Positions 36,150 to 44,894 are shown, counted from the stretch's first letter. The stretch is 60,908 nucleotides of DNA from an uncultured Pelagibacteraceae bacterium (GCA_902611145.1 CACLYO010000007.1:1-60908); one strand, 5' to 3'. Translations and numbers: made by a program. Notes: generated by a model not told the origin, from the sequence alone.

Positions 36150-37439
36150 ATGAGAAGATTAGTATCTTTACTTACCTCAGTGCTATTAATATCTCTTTGG
36201 TCATCAGTTTCATTTGCCGATGATAGAAATAAGAATATTGATAAACTTAGTAGCTTTAAAAGCACAGGTGCATCTGCAGGTATAGTAGTACCCCAAGACG
36301 GCAAATACATGGACAATATAAGAGCAAATATATTACCAAAAATTAAAATGCCTCCTGGGTTTAAAATAAGCTTGTTTGCTAGAGTTCCTGATGCAAGACA
36401 TATGGCAGTTGCAAGAAATAAAACAACTGTTTGGATTGGAACTAGAAAAGATAAAGTTTGGCAAGCAACTGACAGAGACATGGATGATGTAGCTGACACT
36501 GTGGAACAATTTAGCCCAGCGGTTACTTTTGATATTCCTAATGGTGTATGTTTCAGTACAGATGGACATTTATATGTTGCTGAAAGAAATAGAGTATTAT
36601 GGTTTCCAGCAGCCGAGTTCTTTATGGAAAGTCCTGACACTGTAGCAATCCCAATTATACCTCAAGGTGAATTAATTCCACCTGAAGAGGAGTCTTATAA
36701 TCACTCTGCAAGAGTTTGTGCTATCAATCCAAAAGATAACAAACTTTATGTAAGTATGGGACAACCTTTCAATGTTGCACCAGCTGATAAATATCCATTG
36801 TACGATCAAGTAGGTATAGGTGGAATGATTAGATTCAACAGATTCCCTGGAAAATTAGACAGAGAAGTTGTTGGAATAGGTATTAGAAATTCTGTTGGAC
36901 ATGCGTTTAATCCAAAAGATGGAACTTTATGGTTCACTGATAACCAAGTCGATGGTATGGGAGATGAAACTCCTCCAGGCGAGCTAAACAAAGCTTGTGC
37001 ACTAGGTCCAAAAGTTTGGTACGGACACCCTTATACTGGTGGTGGAGATGTAAGAACACCTGAGTACAAAGGTAAAACTATTCCAAAAGCATATTCAGAC
37101 AATTATTGCAAACCTCAAATTGAGACGATTGCACATGCTGCTGATCTTGGAATGATGTTCTATACTGGAAAAATGTTCCCTAAAAAATACCACAATGCAA
37201 TCTTTAGTGCACAGCATGGTTCATGGAATGCTGTAAAACCTAGAGGTGCTAGAGTAATGGTTACTTATCTTGATGGAAAAGGAAATGCTAAAAAGATGGA
37301 GCCTTTTGCTGAAGGATGGATGACAGAACTTGGTACTTATTTAGGTAGACCAGTAGACGTTCAACAATACTTTGATGGTTCTTTACTTGTTTCAGATGAT
37401 AAAGCTGGAGTAATTTACAGAATCACATACGAAGGATAA
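36150..37439 (+). CDS. PQQ-type sugar/sorbosone dehydrogenase-like periplasmic protein
   Basis: A 429-residue secreted six-bladed beta-propeller (signal peptide about 1-24, ending SFA). It matches the soluble aldose sugar dehydrogenase / L-sorbosone dehydrogenase family: GFKISLFARVPDARHMAV, VWIGTRKDKVWQ, RNSVGHAFNPKDGTLWFTDN, DGMGDETPPGELN, and the closing GRPVDVQQYFDGSLLVSDD. It likely oxidises a sugar or alcohol in the periplasm with PQQ and passes electrons to a cytochrome; a cytochrome c gene lies two genes downstream. The 145-bp leader includes TATAAT at 36097-36102 and a strong AGGAAGGGG ribosome site. A clear terminator follows. Confidence 0.85.
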   Translation: MRRLVSLLTSVLLISLWSSVSFADDRNKNIDKLSSFKSTGASAGIVVPQDGKYMDNIRANILPKIKMPPGFKISLFARVPDARHMAVARNKTTVWIGTRKDKVWQATDRDMDDVADTVEQFSPAVTFDIPNGVCFSTDGHLYVAERNRVLWFPAAEFFMESPDTVAIPIIPQGELIPPEEESYNHSARVCAINPKDNKLYVSMGQPFNVAPADKYPLYDQVGIGGMIRFNRFPGKLDREVVGIGIRNSVGHAFNPKDGTLWFTDNQVDGMGDETPPGELNKACALGPKVWYGHPYTGGGDVRTPEYKGKTIPKAYSDNYCKPQIETIAHAADLGMMFYTGKMFPKKYHNAIFSAQHGSWNAVKPRGARVMVTYLDGKGNAKKMEPFAEGWMTELGTYLGRPVDVQQYFDGSLLVSDDKAGVIYRITYEG

Positions 37440-37457
37440 TTAAAAAAACTAAATTTA

Positions 37458-37485
37458 GGGACCGACCTTCATCGGTCCCTTTTTT
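37458..37485 (+). terminator. Rho-independent terminator after the PQQ-type dehydrogenase
   Basis: An 8-bp stem, GGGACCGA (37458-37465) with TCGGTCCC (37472-37479), has a six-base loop and is followed by T6. It is the clearest terminator in this region and separates the dehydrogenase from the small secreted protein gene. Confidence 0.9.
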
Positions 37486-37507
37486 AATGTTTAAAATTTA
37501 AGAAAGG

Positions 37508-37909
37508 ATGAAAATGAGAAAAATTTTATTAGCAGTTTTATTTTTAATATTTTCATCTGTTGTTGCAAATGCATCAACTGATGAGACTAAAATATGTAGT
37601 GGATTTGCAAAATGGATGGAGGATGGAACATTTAAGCAAATAAGAGAGAGCAAATGCATGACTGAAGCAGAATATAAAGCATATCTGAATTCTCCCGAAT
37701 ATATGTGTAAATACTTAGCCAAATCAATATGGAAAGAATCTGAAAGAGCATATGGAAAAAAACAGTATCAATACACTGAAAAAAATTTGAAAAAAATCAA
37801 AGCTTTAAAAGATGAAGGTATTTCTCTTTGCGATGGAGGTAAAAAAGAACAAGGGGAAGCTAAACTTAGAGAAGCTTTTAACATTATTAGCCAGACTCGT
37901 ATGAATTAA
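37508..37909 (+). CDS. Small secreted Cys-containing protein, unknown
   Basis: A 133-residue exported protein I do not recognise. The N-terminus is a signal peptide ending ANA (about residue 22). The mature part is polar and helical, with four Cys (in KICSGF, SKCMTE, YMCKYL and SLCDGG) that could form two disulfides. The second ATG, at 37514, is better placed after the AAAGG ribosome site than the first. The end touches the start of the cytochrome c gene by 1 bp (TAATG), so translation is coupled. Position between a PQQ-type dehydrogenase and cytochrome c suggests a role in the same periplasmic electron-transfer unit. Confidence 0.8.
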   Translation: MKMRKILLAVLFLIFSSVVANASTDETKICSGFAKWMEDGTFKQIRESKCMTEAEYKAYLNSPEYMCKYLAKSIWKESERAYGKKQYQYTEKNLKKIKALKDEGISLCDGGKKEQGEAKLREAFNIISQTRMN

Positions 37910-38337
37910 TGAAAGAATATTTTTTTATTTTTTCAATTTTTTTATTTCTAATCTTTCAGCCAGTTTCTGTTAATGCTGACACTAAAAAACAAGCAGAGAA
38001 GGGATCAGTAGGAGCATCTGTTTCAGCAAATTTGACCGAACAATTAAGAAAAGGTAAAGAAAAAGTACAAGTTTTATGTTCAGCTTGCCATGGTTTAGAT
38101 GGCGTTGCCGCCTCGGGTGGTAATTCCGTTATAGTACCAAATTTAACTGCACAACATAAAGATTATCTGATTGCAAAACTAAAAGATTATAAATCAGGTA
38201 AAATTAATCACCCCCAAATGACTTTGATAGCTCAAATGTTAACTGATGAAGAAATTGAATATGTCTCCGAATGGTATTCAAGAATAAAAATTCAAATTTT
38301 TGATCCAAATTTGGTTTTATCTAAACCAAGTGAATAA
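37909..38337 (+). CDS. Periplasmic class I cytochrome c
   Basis: A 142-residue exported monohaem cytochrome c. The signal peptide covers about residues 1-24 (ending VNA). The haem site is C57-S-A-C60-H61 (CSACH), with Met104 or Met110 as axial ligand candidates in HPQMTLIAQM. The surrounding GLDGVAASGGNSVIVPNL, LIAKLKDYKSG and LTDEEIEYVSEWYS fit the c4/c5-like single-domain type. It is probably the electron acceptor of the PQQ-type dehydrogenase. The ccm operon for its maturation lies 8 kb upstream. Confidence 0.93.
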   Translation: MKEYFFIFSIFLFLIFQPVSVNADTKKQAEKGSVGASVSANLTEQLRKGKEKVQVLCSACHGLDGVAASGGNSVIVPNLTAQHKDYLIAKLKDYKSGKINHPQMTLIAQMLTDEEIEYVSEWYSRIKIQIFDPNLVLSKPSE

Positions 38338-38469
38338 TATTTAAATAGTAAATACACTTACAGATTGTAAAAAAGTTTTTTTATTGTATTTAAAGTCGAT
38401 TTTTTTGAATGACTCTAATTATCATCTGTGTTTTACTTAACATAAGTTAATTAACTAAGAGGAGAAATA

Positions 38470-39615
38470 ATGATTAAAGAGAAAAAATCGTTGAAGGGAA
38501 AAATTCCTTCAAGACGTAAGTTCTTTAAGACGGCAGCGGTAGCAGGGGCAGCAGCAGTTGCAATGCCTTATGTTAACTTAGGTGCAGCGCAAACTTTAAA
38601 AATGCAAGCTGCATGGCCAAGCGGTGCTAATATCTTTTTTGAAATGGCAGGAGATTACTGCAAGATGGTTAGCGACATGTCAGGAGGATCTTTAAAAATA
38701 GATCTTCAACCTGTAGGAGCAATTGTTAAGACTAAAGAAATTGGTCAAGCAGTTAGTTCTGGTGCAGTTGATATGGGTCACTGGGTTACAGCTTACTGGT
38801 ATGGTAAGAATGCAGCGGCTTCGTTATTTGGAACTGGACCTTCATACGGTATGTCATCTCAAGAAGTTATGGGATGGATGGAGTATGGTGGAGGAAGAGC
38901 ATTGTATGAAGAAACTATTAAAAAAGTTGGTTTCGATTATACAGGTTACTTTCATATGCCTATGCCAGCACAACCATTTGGTTGGTTTAAGAAAAACGTA
39001 ACTAAGGTATCTGATGTTAAAGGTATGAAGTATAGAACAGTTGGTCTTGCAACTAACGTTCTTACTGCAATGGGAATGGTAGTTAGACAATTACCAGGTG
39101 GTGAAATTCAACCAGCTATGAAAACTGGATTAATTGAAGCTGCTGAGTTCAATAACCCAACTTCAGACTCTCAATTTGGTATGCAAGATGTTTCTAAGCA
39201 TTATCACTTAGGAAGCTTCCACCAATCACAAGAGATGTTTGAAATACCAATAAACAACAAAACATTAAATAATTTATCACCAGCTAATCAAGCAATTTTG
39301 AAAAATGCTGCTTATGCTGCAAACAGTGATAACTACTTTAAAGCTTTAGTAAGATACTCAGCTGATTTAGCTAAGTTAATGAATGAGCATAAAGTTAATG
39401 TTTACCAAACTTCAGATGAGATTTTAGCTCAACAATTAAAAGGTTGGGATAAAGTAATCGGTGATTTCGTGAAGAAAGACGCTTTCTTTAAGAAAATCGT
39501 TGATTCTCAAAAATCATATGCGAAGAGAGTAATGAAGTACTTGCTGATGAATCAGCCTAATTACAAACTTGCTTATGAAAATGAGTTTGGACCTATTGGA
39601 AAAGTAAAAATCTAA
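38470..39615 (+). CDS. dctP: TRAP transporter substrate-binding protein DctP
   Basis: Periplasmic solute receptor of a TRAP system (381 aa). A Tat-type signal SRRKFFKTAAVAGAAAVAM lies near residues 14-32, followed by a DctP fold with AAWPSGANIFFEMAGDYC, MKYRTVGLATNVLTAMG and AAEFNNPTSDSQFGMQDVSKHYH, where the Arg of MKYRT is the usual carboxylate-binding Arg. The pattern resembles the 2-oxoacid/lactate binders (TakP type), but substrate is not certain. Codon use is biased toward C-ending codons and the AAGAGGAGA ribosome site is strong, pointing to high expression. A terminator follows, so DctQM are likely expressed at lower level. Confidence 0.93.
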   Translation: MIKEKKSLKGKIPSRRKFFKTAAVAGAAAVAMPYVNLGAAQTLKMQAAWPSGANIFFEMAGDYCKMVSDMSGGSLKIDLQPVGAIVKTKEIGQAVSSGAVDMGHWVTAYWYGKNAAASLFGTGPSYGMSSQEVMGWMEYGGGRALYEETIKKVGFDYTGYFHMPMPAQPFGWFKKNVTKVSDVKGMKYRTVGLATNVLTAMGMVVRQLPGGEIQPAMKTGLIEAAEFNNPTSDSQFGMQDVSKHYHLGSFHQSQEMFEIPINNKTLNNLSPANQAILKNAAYAANSDNYFKALVRYSADLAKLMNEHKVNVYQTSDEILAQQLKGWDKVIGDFVKKDAFFKKIVDSQKSYAKRVMKYLLMNQPNYKLAYENEFGPIGKVKI

Positions 39616-39637
39616 ATAGTACTAAAATTTTAAAAAA

Positions 39638-39663
39638 GGGGACCATTTGGTCCCCTTTTTTTT
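39638..39663 (+). terminator. Rho-independent terminator after dctP
   Basis: GGGGACC (39638-39644) pairs with GGTCCCC (39649-39655) around a four-base loop, followed by T8. A6 precedes the stem, so it could work in both directions. It would give dctP a short, abundant transcript, with dctQM reached by partial read-through or a separate promoter. Confidence 0.92.
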
Positions 39664-39702
39664 GTTTGCTTTAAGGTAATAATTTAACATAGACTAACAA
39701 AC

Positions 39703-40293
39703 ATGATGCGTTCTTACATAAAATTTGCAGATACATTAAGTACCTCAATGGGTAAAGCTTTTTCGTGGTGTATTGTAATTTTGATGGGAGGAACTTGCTA
39801 CGAAGTGATAATGGCATATGCATTTAATAATCCAACATTATGGAATTTTGACTTTAGTTTACAAATGTATGGTGCAATTTTCATGATGGCAGGTGCGTAT
39901 TGTTTATCTACAGAAGCACATGTTAGAGGAGATGTAATCTATAGACTTTTTCCAACTCGAGTTCAAGGTTGGGTAGATTTAATTTTATATTTTTTATTCT
40001 TTTTCCCAGGCGTAATAGCACTAGCTTTTTATGGTTATGAATATGCAGCGCTAGCTTGGAAAATAAAAGAAACAAGCTGGAACAGTCCAGCACAAATACA
40101 AATTTATATGGCAAAATCAATGATACCATTGGCAGGAACTTTACTAACTATTCAAGGTATTAGTGAAGTTTTCAGAGCCATCATTTGTATAAGAACAGGT
40201 CACTGGCCACAAAGATTATCAGCAGATGCTGAAGAAACTGAAAAAGTATTAATGAGGACTTCACAAAAGGACGATAAAGCAGATGTTATTTAG
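39703..40293 (+). CDS. dctQ: TRAP transporter small permease DctQ
   Basis: A 196-residue membrane protein with four segments (about 15-38, 52-68, 92-112, 138-155). It contains the DctQ pattern LQMYGAIFMMAGAYCLSTEAHVRGDVIYRLFP, of which the AHVRGDV element is characteristic. It forms the small membrane subunit that pairs with DctM. It overlaps dctM by 11 bp. Its start lies 87 bp after dctP, beyond the terminator. Confidence 0.94.
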   Translation: MMRSYIKFADTLSTSMGKAFSWCIVILMGGTCYEVIMAYAFNNPTLWNFDFSLQMYGAIFMMAGAYCLSTEAHVRGDVIYRLFPTRVQGWVDLILYFLFFFPGVIALAFYGYEYAALAWKIKETSWNSPAQIQIYMAKSMIPLAGTLLTIQGISEVFRAIICIRTGHWPQRLSADAEETEKVLMRTSQKDDKADVI

Positions 40294-41644
40294 TTTAACA
40301 AATCCAGAAATAGCAATTTTCATGATGTGCTTATTCCTATTTGCAGTCTTATTAGGTTTTCCAATTGCATTTACTTTACTTGCGATGGGAGTTGGTTTTG
40401 GTTATTACGCCTATTTCGATCCATCGAGGATGGAACATCTTTTAGATAATAGGATTTTTTCACTACTTGTTTCAAATACATACACCATAATGGATAATAA
40501 TGTTTTGACCGCAGTCCCCTTATTTTTATTTATGGGATATTTAGTTGAGAGAGCAGGTATTGTTTCAAGATTATTTTTTGCAATAAGGCTTGCTTTACAT
40601 GGTTTACCCGCATCAATGGCAGTAGCAGCTCTTGTTACATGTGCACTATTCTCAACAGCAACAGGAATAATTGGTGCAGTTGTTACATTGATGGGCCTTT
40701 TGGCATGGCCAGCAATGGTAAAAGCGGGCTATGATAAAAAATTTGCTTCTGGTGTAATTTGTTCTGGAGGATGTTTAGGAATATTAATACCCCCAAGCAT
40801 CATGCTAATAGTTTACGCTGTTATAGCTCAGCTATCACCTCTAAGATTATTTGCAGCTGCAATATTTCCTGGTTTAATGTTAGCAGGTCTATACATAATT
40901 TATGTAATTATAAGAGCATATCTTAATCCATCTTTAGCGCCAAAACCCCCAGCAGAGGAAATTCCGCCCAGAGCAGTTATTTTTAAAGAGGTTTTAGTTT
41001 CATTTGTGCCACTCTTTTCTTTAATAATTTTAGTACTTGGTACAATTTTAGCAGGACTTGCTACACCAGCAGAAGCGGCAGCGGTTGGAGCTTTCGGCTC
41101 TTTAGTTCTCTCTTATTTTTATAAATCACTTAAATGGAAAAACTTTAAGGAGTCAGTTTTTTTAACAGCTAAAACAAGCGCAATGATTATGTGGTTGTTT
41201 GTTGGATCATGGACCTTTGCTTCTGTATTTTCTTATCTTGGAGGTCATGAAGTATTTGAGCATTTCTTTAAATCGATGGATTTACAGCCTTGGCAATTTT
41301 TAGTAATAACTCAGCTAATAATATTTGTATTAGGATGGCCTTTGGAATGGACTGAAATTCTAATCATTTTTGTTCCTATCTTTTTACCATTGGTTGAGTT
41401 TTTTGGAGTTAACCCATATTTTTTTGCAATGCTTATAGCTTTAAACTTACAAACTTCCTTTTTAACACCACCAATGGCCATGTCTGCATATTATTTAAAA
41501 GGTGTACAGAGTAGAAATGTAGAATTATTAGAAATTTTCAAAGGCATTATGCCGTTTCTTGGGATAGTAATATTAGCCATGGTTTTAATGTATATATTTC
41601 CAGGTATAGCATTATGGCTACCAGAAACTTTATTCGCTGACTAG
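40283..41644 (+). CDS. dctM: TRAP transporter large permease DctM
   Basis: A 453-residue Na+-dependent permease of the DctM family with 12 or so membrane segments. Signatures are LLGFPIAFTLLAMGVGF near the start, VPLFLFMGYLVERAG, SGGCLGILIPPSIMLIVYAV, LATPAEAAAVGAFGSL and LTPPMAMSAYYLKGV near the end. With DctP and DctQ the three-component transporter is complete. It overlaps dctQ by 11 bp, and an amidase gene follows 8 bp later, suggesting the transported solute may be processed by that amidase. Confidence 0.95.
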   Translation: MLFSLTNPEIAIFMMCLFLFAVLLGFPIAFTLLAMGVGFGYYAYFDPSRMEHLLDNRIFSLLVSNTYTIMDNNVLTAVPLFLFMGYLVERAGIVSRLFFAIRLALHGLPASMAVAALVTCALFSTATGIIGAVVTLMGLLAWPAMVKAGYDKKFASGVICSGGCLGILIPPSIMLIVYAVIAQLSPLRLFAAAIFPGLMLAGLYIIYVIIRAYLNPSLAPKPPAEEIPPRAVIFKEVLVSFVPLFSLIILVLGTILAGLATPAEAAAVGAFGSLVLSYFYKSLKWKNFKESVFLTAKTSAMIMWLFVGSWTFASVFSYLGGHEVFEHFFKSMDLQPWQFLVITQLIIFVLGWPLEWTEILIIFVPIFLPLVEFFGVNPYFFAMLIALNLQTSFLTPPMAMSAYYLKGVQSRNVELLEIFKGIMPFLGIVILAMVLMYIFPGIALWLPETLFAD

Positions 41645-41652
41645 GGATATCG

Positions 41653-42990
41653 ATGAGTGACTTATTTTCACTTTCAGTTCATGAAATTACAAAAAAAGTT
41701 AAAGATGGCAAGTTAACATCTGTTGAAATTTGTAAATCTTATATCGATCGAATAAATAAGTTTGAAAAAGATGTTAAGGCCTGGGCATATTTTGATAAAA
41801 AACTTTTATTAGAAAAAGCCGAAGAAGCTGATAACCATAGAAGGTCAGGAAAAAATACAGGTATTCTTCATGGGATCCCGGTAGCTTTAAAAGACATTGT
41901 TGGTACTTTTGATATGCCTACTGAATGTGGGACTGTTCTTAGAAAAGGAAAAACACAATCTCAGAATGCTGAAATAGTTGATCTACTAAAGTCAGAGGGT
42001 GCAATAATAATGGGAAAAACTGCTACTTCAGAGTTAGCATATTTAGGTCCTCCAGAAACAAGAAATCCTCATGATTATAATAGAACGCCAGGTGGCTCTT
42101 CGAGTGGATCAGCTGCCGTAATAGCAACTCATATGGCCCCACTATCAATTGGATCTCAAACAGGAGGCTCAGTAATTAGACCTGCATCTTATTGTGGCGT
42201 TGTCGGCTATAAGCCATCTTATGGATTAATATCTAGAAATGGAGTTCTAAGAACTTCTTACTCTCTAGACCATATAGGAGTTTTTGGTAAGACGGTGGAG
42301 GATGTTGCCCTGTTAGCAAAAGTTTTAATTAAGAAAGACTCTTACGATCAGGCAACCGTATATTATTCAACTGAAGACATGCTAAATATTTGCAGAAAAG
42401 AACCTTTGTTTGAACCAAAATTTATTTTTTATAAAACTGATGCATGGAAATTAGTTGATAAAAAATCAAGAGAGTCATTTGAATATTTTATTAAGTCATT
42501 TAAAAAAAATATAGAAGTATTTGATACACCATCTTATTTTAAAGATATTAATAAATATCATCAAATTATTCACGAAACTGATTTGGCTAATAATTTTAGT
42601 GAATATTATAAAAAAAATAAAAAGAAACTTTCAAATTATATGCAAAAAGCCATAGAAAATGGAAATAAATATTCCTCAAAAGAATATGCTGAAGCAATCG
42701 ATTTTATGAAAAGAAGTTATGAATCTTACAAAGAGGTTTTTGAGGATTACCATGGAGTATTATCGCCATCTAGCCCAGGTGTTGCACCAAAAGGTTTAAA
42801 AAGTACAGGTACAGCAGAATTTAATAAATATTGGTCTTTCATGGGAACACCTTGTATTTCTCTACCTTTACTTCAAGGTGAAAATAATTTACCTTTAGGA
42901 GTCCAGTTAATTGGTGATAAATATGATGATCATAGATTTTTAGGGATTGCTAGGTGGCTGGAACAAGAAAGCAAGGAATTCAATGAATAA
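41653..42990 (+). CDS. Amidase, amidase-signature family
   Basis: A 445-residue cytoplasmic hydrolase of the amidase signature family. The Ser-cisSer-Lys triad is in place: K80 in GIPVALKDIVG, the GGSSSGSAA loop near residues 148-155, and the nucleophile Ser173 in SQTGGSVIRPAS. Length and motifs fit general amidases (GatA-like, but without gatB/gatC neighbours). Co-located downstream of TRAP permease genes, it may hydrolyse an imported amide, which is inference. Its last 8 bases overlap a small membrane-protein gene. Confidence 0.92.
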   Translation: MSDLFSLSVHEITKKVKDGKLTSVEICKSYIDRINKFEKDVKAWAYFDKKLLLEKAEEADNHRRSGKNTGILHGIPVALKDIVGTFDMPTECGTVLRKGKTQSQNAEIVDLLKSEGAIIMGKTATSELAYLGPPETRNPHDYNRTPGGSSSGSAAVIATHMAPLSIGSQTGGSVIRPASYCGVVGYKPSYGLISRNGVLRTSYSLDHIGVFGKTVEDVALLAKVLIKKDSYDQATVYYSTEDMLNICRKEPLFEPKFIFYKTDAWKLVDKKSRESFEYFIKSFKKNIEVFDTPSYFKDINKYHQIIHETDLANNFSEYYKKNKKKLSNYMQKAIENGNKYSSKEYAEAIDFMKRSYESYKEVFEDYHGVLSPSSPGVAPKGLKSTGTAEFNKYWSFMGTPCISLPLLQGENNLPLGVQLIGDKYDDHRFLGIARWLEQESKEFNE

Positions 42991-43159
42991 AATAACAACG
43001 ATTGTAGGTTTATCTTTTGCAATATTTTTTTTAGTTGGTCTTGCAACAACACTTACAAGATCAATGATGATTACGTTTTGGGATGTTCTACCTGTTTATA
43101 TATTGATGGGTATTGCAATCGTTATGATGGTGTACGAAGCTTTTTTTGATAAAAAATAG
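42983..43159 (+). CDS. Small membrane protein, 58 aa
   Basis: A short gene overlapping the amidase stop by 8 bp. From the ATG at 42983 the product is 58 residues with two membrane segments (about 6-24 and 31-52), few charged residues, and a C-terminal AFFDKK. The conserved-looking ITTIVGLSFAIFFLVGLATTLTR portion has a TRSMM turn before the second helix. I do not recognise a family. Overlap with the amidase and the TRAP operon suggests an accessory role in the transport unit, which cannot be tested from sequence alone. Confidence 0.65.
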   Translation: MNKITTIVGLSFAIFFLVGLATTLTRSMMITFWDVLPVYILMGIAIVMMVYEAFFDKK

Positions 43160-43173
43160 TCATTTTTTAATTA

Positions 43174-43983
43174 ATGAAATCTAGTAGTTTTTTTAATATT
43201 TTTTTAATCTTATTATTAGTATATTTTTTTATAATAATTTTTTTATTTTTTTACCAAAGAAAATTACTTTATCACCCTGGTGAAAATAATTATTTAGATG
43301 ATGCATCACTAAATCATAAGATCGAAAAAGTATATATACCCTCTGATCAAAAATTAGTTGCGTGGCATTTTAAAAAAAATCCAAAATATAAAACATTGCT
43401 CTTTTTTCATGGAAATGCAGGTAAAATTGATAATAGAATTTATAAATTAAATGAACTTTCTAAGCTTGATTTAAATTATTTAATTTTTGCATACAGAGGT
43501 TTTAGTGGAAATGATGGAAAACCAAGTGAAAAAGGATTGTACAAAGATGCAAGGGCAGTAAAATACTGGCTTAATTTAAACAATATAAAAGACAGCGAAA
43601 TAATTTTATATGGAGAGTCACTCGGCACTGCAATTGCAGTTGATTTAGCTAAAGAATTTAATTTCTCAGGAATAATTTTAGAGTCACCATTTACATCAAT
43701 GGTTGAACTCGCTAAAAAATATTATCCTTATTTACCTGTTAAGCTCGTTTTAAAAGACAAATATGAAACAATAAGAAAATTAGATGAAATTAATTCACCA
43801 ATTTTAATTATGCATGGAGCCAAAGATACTATTGTTCCATTTGAAATGGGTTTAAAAATTTATGAAATTGTAAACAGTCCCAAATATAAGTACTTTAATG
43901 ATTTTGATGACCACATGATGGATTATAATGAAGATCTAGTTCAATCTATCAGAAATTTTATAAAAACTATTGATATTAATTGA
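43174..43983 (+). CDS. Alpha/beta hydrolase with N-terminal membrane anchor
   Basis: A 269-residue serine hydrolase (BEM46/YfhR-like). A hydrophobic N-terminal segment (about 8-30) is followed by the core with LLFFHGNAGKIDNRIY (oxyanion region), the nucleophile in LYGESLGTAIAVDLA, the Asp in IMHGAKDTIVPFE and the His in FDDHMMDY. Substrate is unknown. It is 14 bp after the small membrane protein gene and may be the last gene of that unit. Its end overlaps the convergent ftsY by 8 bp. Confidence 0.85.
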   Translation: MKSSSFFNIFLILLLVYFFIIIFLFFYQRKLLYHPGENNYLDDASLNHKIEKVYIPSDQKLVAWHFKKNPKYKTLLFFHGNAGKIDNRIYKLNELSKLDLNYLIFAYRGFSGNDGKPSEKGLYKDARAVKYWLNLNNIKDSEIILYGESLGTAIAVDLAKEFNFSGIILESPFTSMVELAKKYYPYLPVKLVLKDKYETIRKLDEINSPILIMHGAKDTIVPFEMGLKIYEIVNSPKYKYFNDFDDHMMDYNEDLVQSIRNFIKTIDIN

Positions 43984-44893
43984 ATTGAGTAAAAGCATTT
44001 GCAAATTGTTCCGCTTTAAAAATTTGTAAGTCATCTTCTTTTTCGCCTAAACCCAAAGCAATAATTGGTAATTTATATTTTTTTGCAATAGCAATTAAAA
44101 TTCCACCTTTTGCAGTCCCATCTAGTTTAGTCATAATTAATCCTGTAATTGGAATTATCTTATTAAACTCTTCAACTTGATTAATTACATTTTGTCCAGA
44201 AGTTGCATCTAAAACTAATAATACTTCATGAGGAGCATTAGGATCAATTTTTTTTGTCACATTTGCAATTTTTTTATATTCTTCCATTAAATTTTTTTTG
44301 TTTTGCAATCTTCCAGCAGTGTCTATTAAGACATGCGTAAATTGTTTTTTTATAGCTTCATCAACGGCTTTATATGCAACAGATGCAGGATCAGAACCCT
44401 GTGTAGATTTGATAATTTCTACATCTATTTTTTTAGCCCAATTTTCTAATTGCTCAATTGCTGCAGCTCTAAATGTATCTGATGCTGAAAAAATAACTTT
44501 ATTACCATTGGATTTTAATATTTTTCCTATTTTTCCTATTGTAGTAGTTTTTCCAACTCCATTTACTCCAGAAATAAGAATAGTATTTAAATCAGTTTTA
44601 TTTTTAAAAAAATTTTTGCTTTCTAGTGGAGACATTAAATCAATAATATAATTTTTAAGAATTGAATTAATTTCATCAACTTTATTTTTGTTTGGATCAA
44701 TTTTTTTTTCAGCAATTATATTTTTAATTTCCCCAGATGCTGCAACACCTACATCAGATTGAATTAAAAAATCTTCAATTTCATTTAGTGTTTTATCATC
44801 TATTTCTTTTTTTATAATTATTTCTCTAAGACCAGATGTAAAAGTAGATGCACTTTTCTTAAAACCTAATTTAAATTTTTCAAAAATACCCAT
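43976..44893 (-). CDS. ftsY: Signal recognition particle receptor FtsY
   Basis: GTPase that docks the SRP-ribosome complex at the membrane. The NG domain is complete: GVNGVGKTTTIGKIG (G1), SASDTFRAAAIEQL (G2), VLIDTAGRLQNK (G3), MTKLDGTAKGG (G4) and ALGLGEKEDDL. The protein is only 305 residues: it starts directly with the NG domain and lacks the acidic A domain of E. coli FtsY (497 aa), as in many Alphaproteobacteria, so membrane binding relies on its first basic helix. It is followed on the same strand by nothing; dapF lies 1 bp upstream, sharing a transcript. ffh, its partner, is 1 kb away and divergent. Confidence 0.96.
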   Translation of the reverse strand: MGIFEKFKLGFKKSASTFTSGLREIIIKKEIDDKTLNEIEDFLIQSDVGVAASGEIKNIIAEKKIDPNKNKVDEINSILKNYIIDLMSPLESKNFFKNKTDLNTILISGVNGVGKTTTIGKIGKILKSNGNKVIFSASDTFRAAAIEQLENWAKKIDVEIIKSTQGSDPASVAYKAVDEAIKKQFTHVLIDTAGRLQNKKNLMEEYKKIANVTKKIDPNAPHEVLLVLDATSGQNVINQVEEFNKIIPITGLIMTKLDGTAKGGILIAIAKKYKLPIIALGLGEKEDDLQIFKAEQFANAFTQFN

Positions 44894-44894
44894 T

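Noticed and set aside
38338..38469. Regulatory hairpin before dctP (AAATAC with GTATTT, ACAGAT with ATCTGT)
   Set aside because: Only 6-bp AT-rich pairings within 132 bp, which are expected by chance at this base composition. The ribosome site AAGAGGAGA is the only firm element.
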